Shown: piece after piece, positions 17,192 to 25,385 of the stretch | Numbering within the stretch: the stretch's first letter is position 1 | How the letters are laid out: every line of letters begins with the position of its first letter | Assembly (NCBI RefSeq): GCF_014863605.1 | Contig: NZ_CP062252.1 | Coordinates: 1,497,001-1,561,000, forward strand | Direction of reading: 5' to 3' | DNA: 64,000 nucleotides | Source of the DNA: Pseudomonas allokribbensis | Lineage (GTDB): Bacteria; Pseudomonadota; Gammaproteobacteria; Pseudomonadales; Pseudomonadaceae | Made by a program: the position numbers and the translations under genes | The notes under the pieces: generated by a model | What the model was told of the DNA's origin: nothing | Seen by the model: the letters and a program-made list of their open reading frames with translations, nothing else | Database searches by the model: none

Positions 17192-19750
17192 TCAGAAGAA
17201 CCGCGTCACGCTGACCTTGGCATTGCGTCCCTGACTGTAAGCCCGATCACCGCTCAGCGCCGGGCGGTAATCTTCGTTGAACAGGTTGTCGACGGTGAGG
17301 TTGACCTCGGTGCCCTTGAGGTACGGCTGCTGCGGTTTCCATTTGGCGAACAGACCCTGCACGTTGTAGCGGTCGTTGGCGTACTGGTCGTAGAACACGT
17401 CACCCAGGGTGTTTTTGCTCGAGCCGTACTTGTCGCTCGGCAGGCGATCGGTCTGGCGCACGAACTCTCCTTGCCAGCCGACCTGGGCATCCCAGCTCGG
17501 AATCTTCACGCCGAGCACGGCAATCCATTTGCTCGGTGGAACGTCCCGCACCCAGACGTCCGGTCCCCATGGATTGGTGTAGGCGCCTTCGTGCTTGCCG
17601 GTCATCCACGAGTAGGACAGCGAACCGAACAGGTACGTCGAGTCATAGAAGCTTTCGACTTCAAAGCCCTTGATGGTCAGCCCGCCGATGTTGCGGTAGT
17701 TGCCCATGGGGCCGGAACCCTTGCAGTCCGAGGCGATGCTGCCGCCCTTGATGGCCTGGTTCTCGCAGCCTATGCCGGTGGCCTTGAAGATCTCGTCGTC
17801 GATCTTGTTGCGGAACAGCGTGGTGCGGACCTGCACGTTGTCGTGGTCTGTGAACACGTTGGCGAAGTGGCTGATATTACCGGCACGCCAACCGGTGATG
17901 CGTTCCGGGTCGAGGTCGACGCTGGTGGCGGTGCGGCTGCCCAGACCCTGCACTTCGTACTGCTCGTCGATGACCGGCGCGCGCCAGGTCTTGCTGTAGT
18001 CGACGAAGAAGCCGACGTCCGGGGTCATCCGCCAGAACGCCGACAGACGCGGCGACCAACCGGTGTAAGTGCGGTCGCTGTAGTCGTGGCCGAAGCTCGG
18101 GTCCGGGTTGTCGTAGTAAGGCGCGTCGTTGGCTTCGCCGCGATTGCGCACATGGTCGTAGCGCACGGACGGGGTCAGGGTGAAATCGCCCAGTGTGATC
18201 GCGTCTTGCAGATAAACGCTGTTGGTGTCGACCTTGCCCTGGGGCATGAAACTCGGCTGGAAGTAGCCGTAGTTGTACTTCGGCACTTCGTAGGTCTTGC
18301 CCGGCATCCACATTTCCGTGTCGCGGCTGTGCTTGCGGATTTGCACACCGCCGGTGACCGCGTGAGACAGCACGCCGGTTTCGAACAGGCTGATGTTGCT
18401 CGCCTCGACGATGCGGTCCTTGTAGGCGGTGTCCATCTTGCGTCCGCCGGTGGACGTCTGGAAGAACGCCGTGGCATCGCGCTCGTCGGTCTGATCGGTG
18501 TTGGACTCGGAATAGCTCAGCTTGAAATCGATCAGGCGATTGTCCAGCGGCTGGTACTGATACTTGGCCGACCACGTGGTGTCGGTGGTCTCGCGGTTGG
18601 CGAGGAAACGCTTGAGGGCGTTTTCGTAGCCGTATTGCTTGATGTTGGCGCGGGTCGGCGGGGTCGGATAACTGGCCGACGAAAACGGCGCCCAGCGCTC
18701 GCTTTGCGAGCGCGAATACGACAGACCGACGCTGTGCTCGTCGTTCAGGTGCAGGTTGAACTTGAGCAGTTGGCCGTCCAGATCCAGCGCGCTGTTGGGC
18801 AGGCGCCGAGGGTTGATCGGGTACTGATTGTCCGGATCGGGCGGGGTGCCGGCCAGCTTCATGTCGCCGCCATCGCGCTTGGTCAGGTACACCAGCGCAT
18901 CGGCGCGACCGTCGTCGGTGCGACCGAACACGGCACCGGTGTAGGTTTGCTGATGGTCGTTGCTGGCGTAACCGTACTTGACCATCGCACCGCTGTTGCG
19001 ACCTTCCTGCAATAGGTCCGGGGCGTCTTTGGTTTCCATGTGCACGGTGCCACCGAAACCGCCGTTGCCGGTGAGCATCGAGTGCGGGCCTTTTTCCACT
19101 TCAATGCGTTTGATCAGCTCCGGTTCGATGAAAATCGTGCCTTGCTGGTAGCGCTCGAAACCGCTTTTGGTGGCGCCGTCGACGGTCAACGGCACGTCCT
19201 CGGCATCGCCCAGGCCCCAGATGTTGATGGTCTGGCCGCCCGGTTTCATCGAACCGCCCATGCTCACGCCAGGCAGGGTCGCCAGCAGGCTGGGAATGTT
19301 GTTTGGCTGGTGGCGGTCGATGTCGGCCTGGGTCAGGGTCGAGCGGCCGACGGTGCTGGAGTCGACTTCGGTGCCGCTGCCGATCACGCTCAGGGCGTCG
19401 AGCTGGATGCCGTCACCGCTGCTGGTGACCGGCTCTTCCGGGCGCACGACGTAGGTCTGGTTGACCTTGATCAGACCGAACTGGCTGTTGTCGAGCAACG
19501 TGCGAATCGCCGCTTCCGCGCTGTATTCACCGTCGAGGGCCGGGGCCTTGAGGTTGCGCAGTTGCGCCTCATCGAACAGCAACTGGATCTTCGCCTGTTG
19601 GGCGACCTGACTCAGCGACGTTGCCAAGGGTTGCGCCGGCAAATGCAGGCTCAGGTCAGCGGCATGGGCTTGTACGCTGAACGCAAGGCAAGTGGCGAGC
19701 AGGGTCGGTCGAAGGCAGGTGAGCGGGTACGGCGAAAACACGCGAAACAT
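17192..19750 (-). CDS. TonB-dependent receptor with N-terminal signalling (STN) domain
   Basis: 852 residues. A signal peptide ends QAHAA. The STN domain covers about residues 31-110 (LPAQPLATSLSQVAQQAKIQ, then TYVVRPEE), followed by the plug (PNNIPSLLATLPGV) and a 22-strand barrel ending in the terminal phenylalanine RFF. The segment GPHSMLTGNGGFGGTVHMETK is the plug end seen in heme/hemoglobin-type receptors, so heme is a reasonable ligand. However, no histidine lies between the WRAP and DLDPERITG boxes, where heme receptors usually carry one, and no hasA or transporter genes follow. It forms a cell-surface signalling unit with the fecI- and fecR-type genes upstream. Confidence 0.85.
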   Translation of the reverse strand: MFRVFSPYPLTCLRPTLLATCLAFSVQAHAADLSLHLPAQPLATSLSQVAQQAKIQLLFDEAQLRNLKAPALDGEYSAEAAIRTLLDNSQFGLIKVNQTYVVRPEEPVTSSGDGIQLDALSVIGSGTEVDSSTVGRSTLTQADIDRHQPNNIPSLLATLPGVSMGGSMKPGGQTINIWGLGDAEDVPLTVDGATKSGFERYQQGTIFIEPELIKRIEVEKGPHSMLTGNGGFGGTVHMETKDAPDLLQEGRNSGAMVKYGYASNDHQQTYTGAVFGRTDDGRADALVYLTKRDGGDMKLAGTPPDPDNQYPINPRRLPNSALDLDGQLLKFNLHLNDEHSVGLSYSRSQSERWAPFSSASYPTPPTRANIKQYGYENALKRFLANRETTDTTWSAKYQYQPLDNRLIDFKLSYSESNTDQTDERDATAFFQTSTGGRKMDTAYKDRIVEASNISLFETGVLSHAVTGGVQIRKHSRDTEMWMPGKTYEVPKYNYGYFQPSFMPQGKVDTNSVYLQDAITLGDFTLTPSVRYDHVRNRGEANDAPYYDNPDPSFGHDYSDRTYTGWSPRLSAFWRMTPDVGFFVDYSKTWRAPVIDEQYEVQGLGSRTATSVDLDPERITGWRAGNISHFANVFTDHDNVQVRTTLFRNKIDDEIFKATGIGCENQAIKGGSIASDCKGSGPMGNYRNIGGLTIKGFEVESFYDSTYLFGSLSYSWMTGKHEGAYTNPWGPDVWVRDVPPSKWIAVLGVKIPSWDAQVGWQGEFVRQTDRLPSDKYGSSKNTLGDVFYDQYANDRYNVQGLFAKWKPQQPYLKGTEVNLTVDNLFNEDYRPALSGDRAYSQGRNAKVSVTRFF

Positions 19751-19828
19751 GGAATCCCCCAGGGCGGCGAAAAGGCCAGAAAGGCCTGCGTACGAAGCGC
19801 AGACCGGAGGAAGACGCGGCAGGTAAAA

Positions 19829-19871
19829 AAAACCTCACATGCGAATGCAAAATATTCTCATGTAAGGTTTT
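19829..19871 (-). terminator. hairpin with U-tract between the fecR-type gene and the receptor gene
   Basis: On the minus strand the arms AAAACCTTACATG and CATGTGAGGTTTT pair with one G-U, and the transcript continues with a run of eight U. It starts right after the fecR-type stop, 79 bases before the receptor start, so it looks like an attenuator or terminator that separates regulator from receptor expression. The loop contains GAGAATATTTTGCATTCGC, which resembles a degenerate Fur box, so the same DNA could carry an operator for the receptor. Confidence 0.7.
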
Positions 19872-19872
19872 G

Positions 19873-20832
19873 TCAGCGGTTTTCGAGGCGGATACTGCCA
19901 TCGGCCAGCGCGACGGTTCTCACCGGTACCAGGGCTGGCAGGGCGTTGATCAGGGCGTCCGGGTCCTCGACGTCGAGGTTGCCGGAGACCTTGATCTGCC
20001 CCAGTTTTGCGTTGGCCAGCAGCACCGGACGCGGGCGATAGAGGTTCAGCTCATCCACCAGACTGGCCAGCTCACGGTTGCGAAAGGACAGATGCCCGGT
20101 GCGCCAGTCGGCCACCTGGCTGGCTGCAAGACTGTGTTGCTGCAAGGCGCCGCTGGCCAGGTCGACCGCGACTTGCTGCTGTGCGCCGAGCAGCAGCGGT
20201 GCGCGGCTGTCCGGTGTGAACGCGACCTGACCGTGGGCGACGCTGACCACCAGTTGTCGCTCGCTGCGCCGCACGTCAAAGCCGGTGCCGACCACGCGGA
20301 TCGTGGCGTCGCCGGTCTGCACCCACAGCGGCCGTTCCTTGTCCGGGGCAACGTCGATGTAGAACTGTCCGCGATCAAGCGTGAGCCGGCGCTGGTGGCT
20401 GTCGAAGTCGACACGCAGTTGCGTGTTGGCGTTCACTGACAAGGTGCTGCCGTCAGGCAGTTCGAAGGTGCGCAGGCCTTTGGCGTGGGTAGCAATCTGC
20501 TGCTGATAGACCTCATGTGACGTGCCCAGAGGCGTAGCCAGTATCGCAACGATCAGCGCGGCGGCCATCGCCAGCGCGGGTCGCCAGCGGTTTTTTGAGC
20601 GATTTACCGGCAGCGGCGTTGGCCGGTTCAGTTGCTGCAATTCACCAAGCTCGGCCCACAACACTTCAAATGAACGATAGGCGCTGGCATGCGCCGGCTC
20701 GCTCAGCCATTGCTCGAATGCCTGGCGCTCTGCGGGCTGCTGATCCTGACGATTGCGGGTAAACCAGGCGGCGGCTTGAGCGTCGATGCTGTCGTCGGGC
20801 AGTTCCTCGGTGAAGTCGTGAGAACGGTTCAT
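19873..20832 (-). CDS. FecR family anti-sigma/sigma-regulator membrane protein
   Basis: 319 residues from the ATG at 20832, which overlaps the sigma-factor stop in an ATGA. The cytoplasmic N-terminal domain has AAAWFTRNRQDQQPAERQAF and FEQWLSEPAHASAYRS (the DUF4880 and tryptophan pattern of FecR). One transmembrane helix (ALAMAAALIVAILATPL) follows. The periplasmic FecR domain has TFELPDGSTLSVNANTQLRV and the C-terminal secretin/TonB-like part. It relays ligand occupancy of the receptor to the ECF sigma factor. Order sigma-FecR-receptor on one strand is classic. Confidence 0.92.
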   Translation of the reverse strand: MNRSHDFTEELPDDSIDAQAAAWFTRNRQDQQPAERQAFEQWLSEPAHASAYRSFEVLWAELGELQQLNRPTPLPVNRSKNRWRPALAMAAALIVAILATPLGTSHEVYQQQIATHAKGLRTFELPDGSTLSVNANTQLRVDFDSHQRRLTLDRGQFYIDVAPDKERPLWVQTGDATIRVVGTGFDVRRSERQLVVSVAHGQVAFTPDSRAPLLLGAQQQVAVDLASGALQQHSLAASQVADWRTGHLSFRNRELASLVDELNLYRPRPVLLANAKLGQIKVSGNLDVEDPDALINALPALVPVRTVALADGSIRLENR

Positions 20833-21365
20833 TCTGGCTGCTCCATGCCGTTGTCGTGATCCAGGCGTTGCTTGCAATGCAGCAGTGCGAAGGCAATGTG
20901 TTTTTCCACCATGCTCAGCGAAATCCCCATGCGCTCGGCAATCTGCGCCTGACTCAGGCCTTCGAAGCGGTGCAGCACAAGCGCCTCGCGCCGACGTGGC
21001 GAGAGTTCGCCCAGCACGGCTTTGAGTTGCTCTAGCCGTTGCTGGCGTTGCGCGGCCGCCATCGGATCGTGATGCTCATCGGCCAGTGGTTCGGCATCGT
21101 TGTCTTGAGTGGGCTGCACGATGTACCGCACCTTTTGGCGGCGCCAGTGGTCACGCAGCAGGTTGCGCGCCATTTGAAACAGAAAGGCCCGCGGCTGCTC
21201 GACCTTGGCCCGGTCGCGATAGTCGAGCCATTGGGTGAACACGTCCTGGGTCATGTCCGCCGCGTCACTGGGATTGTCCGTGCGTTTGCGCAGGTAATGC
21301 AGGATGTCCCCGTAAAACCGGCGAAACGAATCGGCCGACAGAGGATCGGGCGTGAGGCGGGGCAT
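20829..21365 (-). CDS. FecI-type ECF sigma factor (iron-starvation sigma factor)
   Basis: 178 residues. Region 2 spans FRRFYGDILHYLRKRTDN to QPRAFLFQMARNLLRDHWRR, with DAADMTQDVFTQWL as the core-binding helix. Region 4 is LSPRRREALVLHRFEGLSQA with the helix-turn-helix IAERMGISLSMVEKHI. This is the FecI/PvdS/FpvI type that directs RNA polymerase to a receptor gene when its FecR partner signals. A Fur-box-like sequence lies 50 bases upstream, so it should be expressed under iron limitation. The stop overlaps the fecR-type start. Confidence 0.92.
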   Translation of the reverse strand: MPRLTPDPLSADSFRRFYGDILHYLRKRTDNPSDAADMTQDVFTQWLDYRDRAKVEQPRAFLFQMARNLLRDHWRRQKVRYIVQPTQDNDAEPLADEHHDPMAAAQRQQRLEQLKAVLGELSPRRREALVLHRFEGLSQAQIAERMGISLSMVEKHIAFALLHCKQRLDHDNGMEQPE

Positions 21366-21414
21366 GACTATCCTTCTCGACGAAGCGGGGGGTGCAGAAA
21401 GTCGCGGATGATAT

Positions 21415-21433
21415 GAGAATGATTGTCATTTGT
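21415..21433. promoter_or_regulatory. Fur box upstream of the ECF sigma-factor gene
   Basis: GAGAATGATTGTCATTTGT matches 13-14 of the 19 bases of the Fur consensus GATAATGATAATCATTATC. It lies 50 bases upstream of the sigma-factor start, where Fur would cover the promoter. It predicts derepression of the signalling operon in low iron. Confidence 0.75.
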
Positions 21434-21522
21434 CATGTTCACATTCGCGCCTGTCAGTGCGGAGTGGCTAAACCGTCGAAACGGTCTTTACTTGCGGGGA
21501 TTCAATCGACAGGAGCAGCGAC

Positions 21523-21867
21523 ATGTCCGGATGGTACGAGTTGAGTAAAAGCAGCAACGGCCAGTTCAGGTTCGTGCTGAAAGCGGCAAACGCCGAAACG
21601 ATTCTGACCAGCGAGCTGTACACCACCCGCAGCGCCGCCGATAACGGCATCGCCTCGGTGCAGGTCAACAGCCCGCTGGACGAGCGCTACGAGAAGAAAT
21701 CGACGAAGGACGGGCATCCGTATTTCAACCTCAAGGCGGCCAATCACCAGATCATCGGTAGCAGCGAATCCTATTCGTCCGAGGCTGCGTGTGCCAAAGG
21801 CATCGCCGCCGTGAAGGCCAACGGGCCTACGACGGTGATCAAGGACAAAACCCTGCCGGTGCTCTGA
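21523..21867 (+). CDS. YegP family protein (two DUF1508 repeats)
   Basis: 114 residues, ribosome site AGGAG. Two tandem repeats are visible: WYELSKSSNGQFRFVLKAAN with LYTTRSAADNGIASVQVN, and YEKKSTKDGHPYFNLKAANH with SYSSEAACAKGIAAVKAN. This is the complete YegP layout; the family forms small alpha/beta domains of unknown function and is often stress- or growth-phase-induced. It is monocistronic with a strong terminator after it. Confidence 0.9.
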   Translation: MSGWYELSKSSNGQFRFVLKAANAETILTSELYTTRSAADNGIASVQVNSPLDERYEKKSTKDGHPYFNLKAANHQIIGSSESYSSEAACAKGIAAVKANGPTTVIKDKTLPVL

Positions 21868-21882
21868 GTTCACCTCCAGCAC

Positions 21883-21926
21883 AAAAACCTGTGGGACCGG
21901 CAGCGTGCCGATCCCACAGGTTTTTT
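21883..21926. terminator. bidirectional intrinsic terminator between yegP and the DapA-family gene
   Basis: Arms AAAAACCTGTGGGACCGGCA and TGCCGATCCCACAGGTTTTT pair over about 20 bases with one mismatch and a very short loop (GCG). Runs of A before and T after the stem make it work in both directions between the convergent genes. Confidence 0.88.
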
Positions 21927-21940
21927 GTCGTGCTTGACGA

Positions 21941-22822
21941 TCAGCGCAGGGTTTTGAGAATGGCCTGCAACTGGTTGCGCCCGGCCTCGCTCAACGGGAA
22001 CACCGGCAAGCGTGGATCGCCGACTTCCAGCCCGGTGTCACGCAGACCGGCCTTGATCGTCGCCGGCAACCCGCCCTTGAGGATGAAGTCCAGCAGCGGC
22101 AACTGGCGGTAGAACAGTTCCCGCGCCTTGCCCAGATCCCCCGCCAGTGTGGCCTCGTACAAATCCAGATTGAGTTGCGGAATCAGGTTCGGTGCTGCCG
22201 TGCACCAGCCCTTGGCCCCGGCCGCAAAGGCTTCCAGCGCCAGTGGATTGCAGCCGTTGTAGAACGGCACCTGGCCTTCGCCGAGCAGTTGCAGCTTGTG
22301 CATGCGCTGGATGTCGCCGGTGCTCTCCTTGACCATGGTCACGTTTTCCACGCCGTTGACGATGCGCAGAATCAGTTCCACCGACATGTCGGTGCCGCTG
22401 GTGGCCGGGTTGTTGTAGAGCATGATCGGCACGCCGATGCTGTCGCCGATGGCGCGGTAATGGGCGAGGATTTCCGCCTCGGTCAGCTTCCAGTAGGACG
22501 CCGGCAGCACCATCACCACGTCGGCGCCGTGGGCTTCGGCAAAGCGTGCGCGACGCACGGCTTTGGCGGTGGTCAGGTCGGAGACGCTGACCACGGTCGG
22601 CACGCGTTTGGCCACGTGCCTGATGCTGAATTCGGCGACCTGGTCCCACTCCGCATCGCTCAGGTAGGCGCCTTCGCCGGTGCTGCCCAGCGGCGCGATG
22701 GCATGGACGCCGCCGTCGATCAGCCGATCGATCGAACGACCCAGGGCCGGCAGATCAAGACCTTCGCCTTTGGCGCCGAACGGGGTGATGGTATAGCCGA
22801 TGATGCCGTGAATGTTGGACAT
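21941..22822 (-). CDS. DapA/NAL-family pyruvate-type aldolase or dehydratase
   Basis: 293 residues from the ATG at 22822 with GGAG upstream. The TIM-barrel family signs are ITPFGAKGEGLD, the phosphate-type loop PLGSTGEGAYL, the tyrosine of YNNPATSG, and the Schiff-base lysine in TMVKESTGD. The GSTGE motif and length fit dihydrodipicolinate synthase relatives that cleave or dehydrate 2-oxo sugar acids; the true dapA of Pseudomonas lies in another context. It is 26 bases downstream of a class II aldolase gene, and both are divergent from an XRE-cupin regulator, suggesting a catabolic operon. Confidence 0.82.
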   Translation of the reverse strand: MSNIHGIIGYTITPFGAKGEGLDLPALGRSIDRLIDGGVHAIAPLGSTGEGAYLSDAEWDQVAEFSIRHVAKRVPTVVSVSDLTTAKAVRRARFAEAHGADVVMVLPASYWKLTEAEILAHYRAIGDSIGVPIMLYNNPATSGTDMSVELILRIVNGVENVTMVKESTGDIQRMHKLQLLGEGQVPFYNGCNPLALEAFAAGAKGWCTAAPNLIPQLNLDLYEATLAGDLGKARELFYRQLPLLDFILKGGLPATIKAGLRDTGLEVGDPRLPVFPLSEAGRNQLQAILKTLR

Positions 22823-22848
22823 GAGAGTGCTCCGCAAGGATGAGTTGT

Positions 22849-23631
22849 TCAGTTCAGGCAATCGGCGTGCTGACGCAGGTTCTGCCGGGCGTAGTAGTTG
22901 AATGCAGCGGCGTGGCGTTTGGGTTTCGACACCCAGTCATGGGCCTCGCGACCCAGCTCGGGAATGATCGGTTTGATCGTCCCGGCAGCCATTGCCAGCA
23001 ATTGCAGTTTGGCGGCGCGCTCGATCAGTTGTGCGATGACGCAGGCTTCCTCGATGGTCGTGCCGGTGGACAGTTGACCGTGGTGGGAAAGCAGGATCGC
23101 CCGTTTATCGCCCAACGCCCCGGCAATCAATTCGCCTTCTTCGTTACCGACCGGCACGCCCGGCCAGCCCTCAAGGAACGCGCAATCGTCGTACAACGGA
23201 CACAGGTCCATGTGGGAAATCTGCAACGGTACTTCCAGCATCGACAGCGCGGCAATGTGCGTCGGGTGGGTGTGGATGATGCAGTTCACGTCCGGCCGTG
23301 CGCGGTACACCCAGCTGTGGAAACGGTTGGCCGGGTTGGCCATGCCGTGGCCTTCGAGCACTTCCAGGTCTTCGTTGACCAGCAGCAGATTGCTCGCGGT
23401 GATTTCGTCGAAGCCCAGCCCCAGTTGCTGAGTGTAGTAAGTGCCCGGCTGCGGGCCACGGGCGGTAATCTGCCCGGCGAGGCCCGAATCGTGGCCGTTC
23501 TCGAAGAGGATCCGGCAGGTCAGGGCCAGCTTTTGCCGGTCTGTCCACGTATTATCCGCCAGGCTTTTTTGCATCTGGGTCAGCGCTTGCTTGACCAGTT
23601 CGTCTTTGGGTAGTGCTAATGTCTTCGCCAT
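22849..23631 (-). CDS. class II aldolase/adducin family protein
   Basis: 260 residues. The metal-binding motif HTHPTH, the later histidine of LSHHGQLSTG and the segment SGLAGQITARGPQPGTYYTQ show the class II aldolase fold (AraD/FucA-like, zinc-dependent). Family members cleave phosphorylated or free hydroxy acids, or decarboxylate or epimerise related compounds. It is the first gene of the two-gene operon with the DapA-family enzyme. The 108-base gap to the divergent regulator holds a perfect 7-3-7 palindrome, the probable operator. Confidence 0.85.
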   Translation of the reverse strand: MAKTLALPKDELVKQALTQMQKSLADNTWTDRQKLALTCRILFENGHDSGLAGQITARGPQPGTYYTQQLGLGFDEITASNLLLVNEDLEVLEGHGMANPANRFHSWVYRARPDVNCIIHTHPTHIAALSMLEVPLQISHMDLCPLYDDCAFLEGWPGVPVGNEEGELIAGALGDKRAILLSHHGQLSTGTTIEEACVIAQLIERAAKLQLLAMAAGTIKPIIPELGREAHDWVSKPKRHAAAFNYYARQNLRQHADCLN

Positions 23632-23658
23632 ATCCGTGTCCTGTGGTGGTTGCCATGG

Positions 23659-23694
23659 ATGACACTTAAGAGGCTATATGACACTTTGTGTCAT
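23659..23694. promoter_or_regulatory. probable operator of the XRE-cupin regulator
   Basis: A perfect palindrome ATGACAC-TTT-GTGTCAT lies at 23678-23694, and an extra half-site ATGACACTT lies 19 bases away at 23659-23667, i.e. nearly two helical turns. Both are in the gap between the aldolase gene and the divergent regulator gene, ideal for joint control of both promoters. Confidence 0.7.
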
Positions 23695-23739
23695 TGGCAA
23701 GGACAAATCGTCTTTCCTTTGCTGGATTAATCGCTTCGC

Positions 23740-24282
23740 ATGTCTATCCGTTTGAAATTATTGAGAAAAAAACTTGGCGTAACCCTTGAAGCACTGGCCG
23801 AGAAATCCGGCATGACCAAGAGTTATCTGTCGAAAGTCGAACGCGGGTTGAACACGCCGTCGATCGCCGCCGCGTTGAAACTGGCGAAAGCGCTGAACGT
23901 GAAGGTCGAGGAATTGTTCTCCGAAGACAACGTCAGCCTCGACAGCTACAGCCTGGTGCGCATCCACGAGCGCCAGTCGCTGGCGGCCAACGACCACAGC
24001 CCGGGTTATGCGGTGCTGGCCCATCAGGTCAGCGAGCGCAGTTTGCTGCCGTTCATCATTTACCCGCCGAGCGAATTCACCGACAAGACCTTCAAGGAAC
24101 ACTTGGGCGAGGAGTTCCTGTTCGTCCACGAAGGCCGGGTCGAAGTGGACTTCGTGAACGAACGGGTGCTGCTGGAGCGGGGGGACGCGCTGCATTTCAA
24201 TGCGCAGAAACCCCATCGCATCCGCTCAGTGGGCGAGGTGCAGGCGCAGTTGCTGGTGGTGGTGCACAGCAGCGAGGAGTGA
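23740..24282 (+). CDS. XRE family regulator with C-terminal cupin domain
   Basis: 180 residues. The lambda-repressor helix-turn-helix occupies residues 1-60 (LRKKLGVTLEALAEKSGMTK, then YLSKVERGLNTPSIAAALKL). A cupin domain fills about 105-178 (HLGEEFLFVHEGRVEVDFVN, then GDALHFNAQKPHRI). This is the PuuR/MmsR-like one-component layout in which a small ligand binds the cupin. It is divergent from the aldolase operon, which is its likely target, and probably also controls itself. Its stop abuts that of the convergent DUF4917 gene without a gap. Confidence 0.88.
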   Translation: MSIRLKLLRKKLGVTLEALAEKSGMTKSYLSKVERGLNTPSIAAALKLAKALNVKVEELFSEDNVSLDSYSLVRIHERQSLAANDHSPGYAVLAHQVSERSLLPFIIYPPSEFTDKTFKEHLGEEFLFVHEGRVEVDFVNERVLLERGDALHFNAQKPHRIRSVGEVQAQLLVVVHSSEE

Positions 24283-25302
24283 TCAGACCTCGACCGGCAC
24301 CGACAGCTTCGGATGTCCCAGCGCATGGCTCTTCGAATCAAAGAACCGCAACTCGGCGCCCGTGCTTTCGAACACTTTTGCGTAGTGGCGCTTCTGGTGC
24401 TGGATGAACGCCGCGCTGCGCGGGTAGATCGAGATCGCCACGGTCTGCGGTTTCGCCAGGCGCAGGGCGCGCACGATGTGGTTGTCCTGCTCGCCCAGGG
24501 CATGGCCGAAGATGCACAGACTGTCGCCGTGCGCGAGTAGCTGGTCGTAGCAGAACGACAGGTAATCGGAACTGCGGATGGTCTTGAGCTTGTCCGCGCT
24601 CGGCCCCTCGTTGACGAACAGCGGCACATCATCAAGCGTCTTGATCGTGTTGTTGATCGCAAAACTGCCCAGCAGCGTGCCTTCGGTGGCGGTCATTTTG
24701 CGGGCGCTGCCGTTCAGGTTGCGCACCAGATGCAGGCCACCGTGCAGGTACAGCAGACGCGGTTTTTCGGTGTGGCTTTCGCACAAGTCGAAACTGGCGT
24801 CGGGACCGTTGAACAGGTCGTCGATGGCCTCGCTCTGGTGTTGCAGGGCCCAGTAGTTGAGCAGGTCGTAATTGGTGGTGAACACCGTGCGATAACTGGC
24901 CAGTTCGCGGTTCAGAATGCTCAGGGTCGAGGCTTCGACCAGTCGCCACGGAATGTGCAAATCGTGGACGGCGTTGATCAGCGCTTCCTTGATCGCGTAG
25001 TAGCGGTTGCGCGGCGCAGCCGAGCTGACGGCCAATGCCTTGTTGACCCGACTGGTGGTTTTCAGGGCGCCAAGTACCTGTTCGAAACTGCGCGTCTGCA
25101 TCGCGTCGAACACGCTCAGTTCCGACAGGCTCAGGGGTTTTTCTTCCACCGTGCGGGCGCTTTCGAACAGCGAGTCGTAGCCGAAATCGTCCCACACCGC
25201 GCGGCTGGCGCCGTTGCCCACCAGCAAACCACGGAAGTCGGTGGTGGCGCGCAACGCGTTCCAGTCTTCGAGTGTGGCGTCGACATCCAGAAAATCGGTC
25301 AT
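24283..25302 (-). CDS. DUF4917 family protein with SIR2-like motifs
   Basis: 339 residues from the ATG at 25302; codons further upstream lack a ribosome site. The order of motifs is that of SIR2/Rossmann NAD-binding proteins: GLLVGNGAS at 26-33, TTNYDLLNY at 142-150, LLYLHGGLHLV at 184-193 and LCIFGHALGEQDNHI at 262-276. I recognise it as DUF4917, whose biochemical role is unknown to me. The same motif order occurs in SIR2-type NAD-depleting phage-defence effectors, but here there is no obvious partner: the neighbours are a regulator and an alcohol dehydrogenase. Enzymatic activity is inference. Confidence 0.75.
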   Translation of the reverse strand: MTDFLDVDATLEDWNALRATTDFRGLLVGNGASRAVWDDFGYDSLFESARTVEEKPLSLSELSVFDAMQTRSFEQVLGALKTTSRVNKALAVSSAAPRNRYYAIKEALINAVHDLHIPWRLVEASTLSILNRELASYRTVFTTNYDLLNYWALQHQSEAIDDLFNGPDASFDLCESHTEKPRLLYLHGGLHLVRNLNGSARKMTATEGTLLGSFAINNTIKTLDDVPLFVNEGPSADKLKTIRSSDYLSFCYDQLLAHGDSLCIFGHALGEQDNHIVRALRLAKPQTVAISIYPRSAAFIQHQKRHYAKVFESTGAELRFFDSKSHALGHPKLSVPVEV

Positions 25303-25385
25303 TGCAGGGCACGTCTCAAAACTAAGGGGCAGATGGGCGGCGACTTTATCACGAGCGGGCATTGAGCCAGATCAACATCCGCCGT

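Noticed and set aside
17471..19015. 514-codon open frame opposite the TonB-dependent receptor gene
   Set aside because: Antisense shadow with the same biased composition and no ribosome site.
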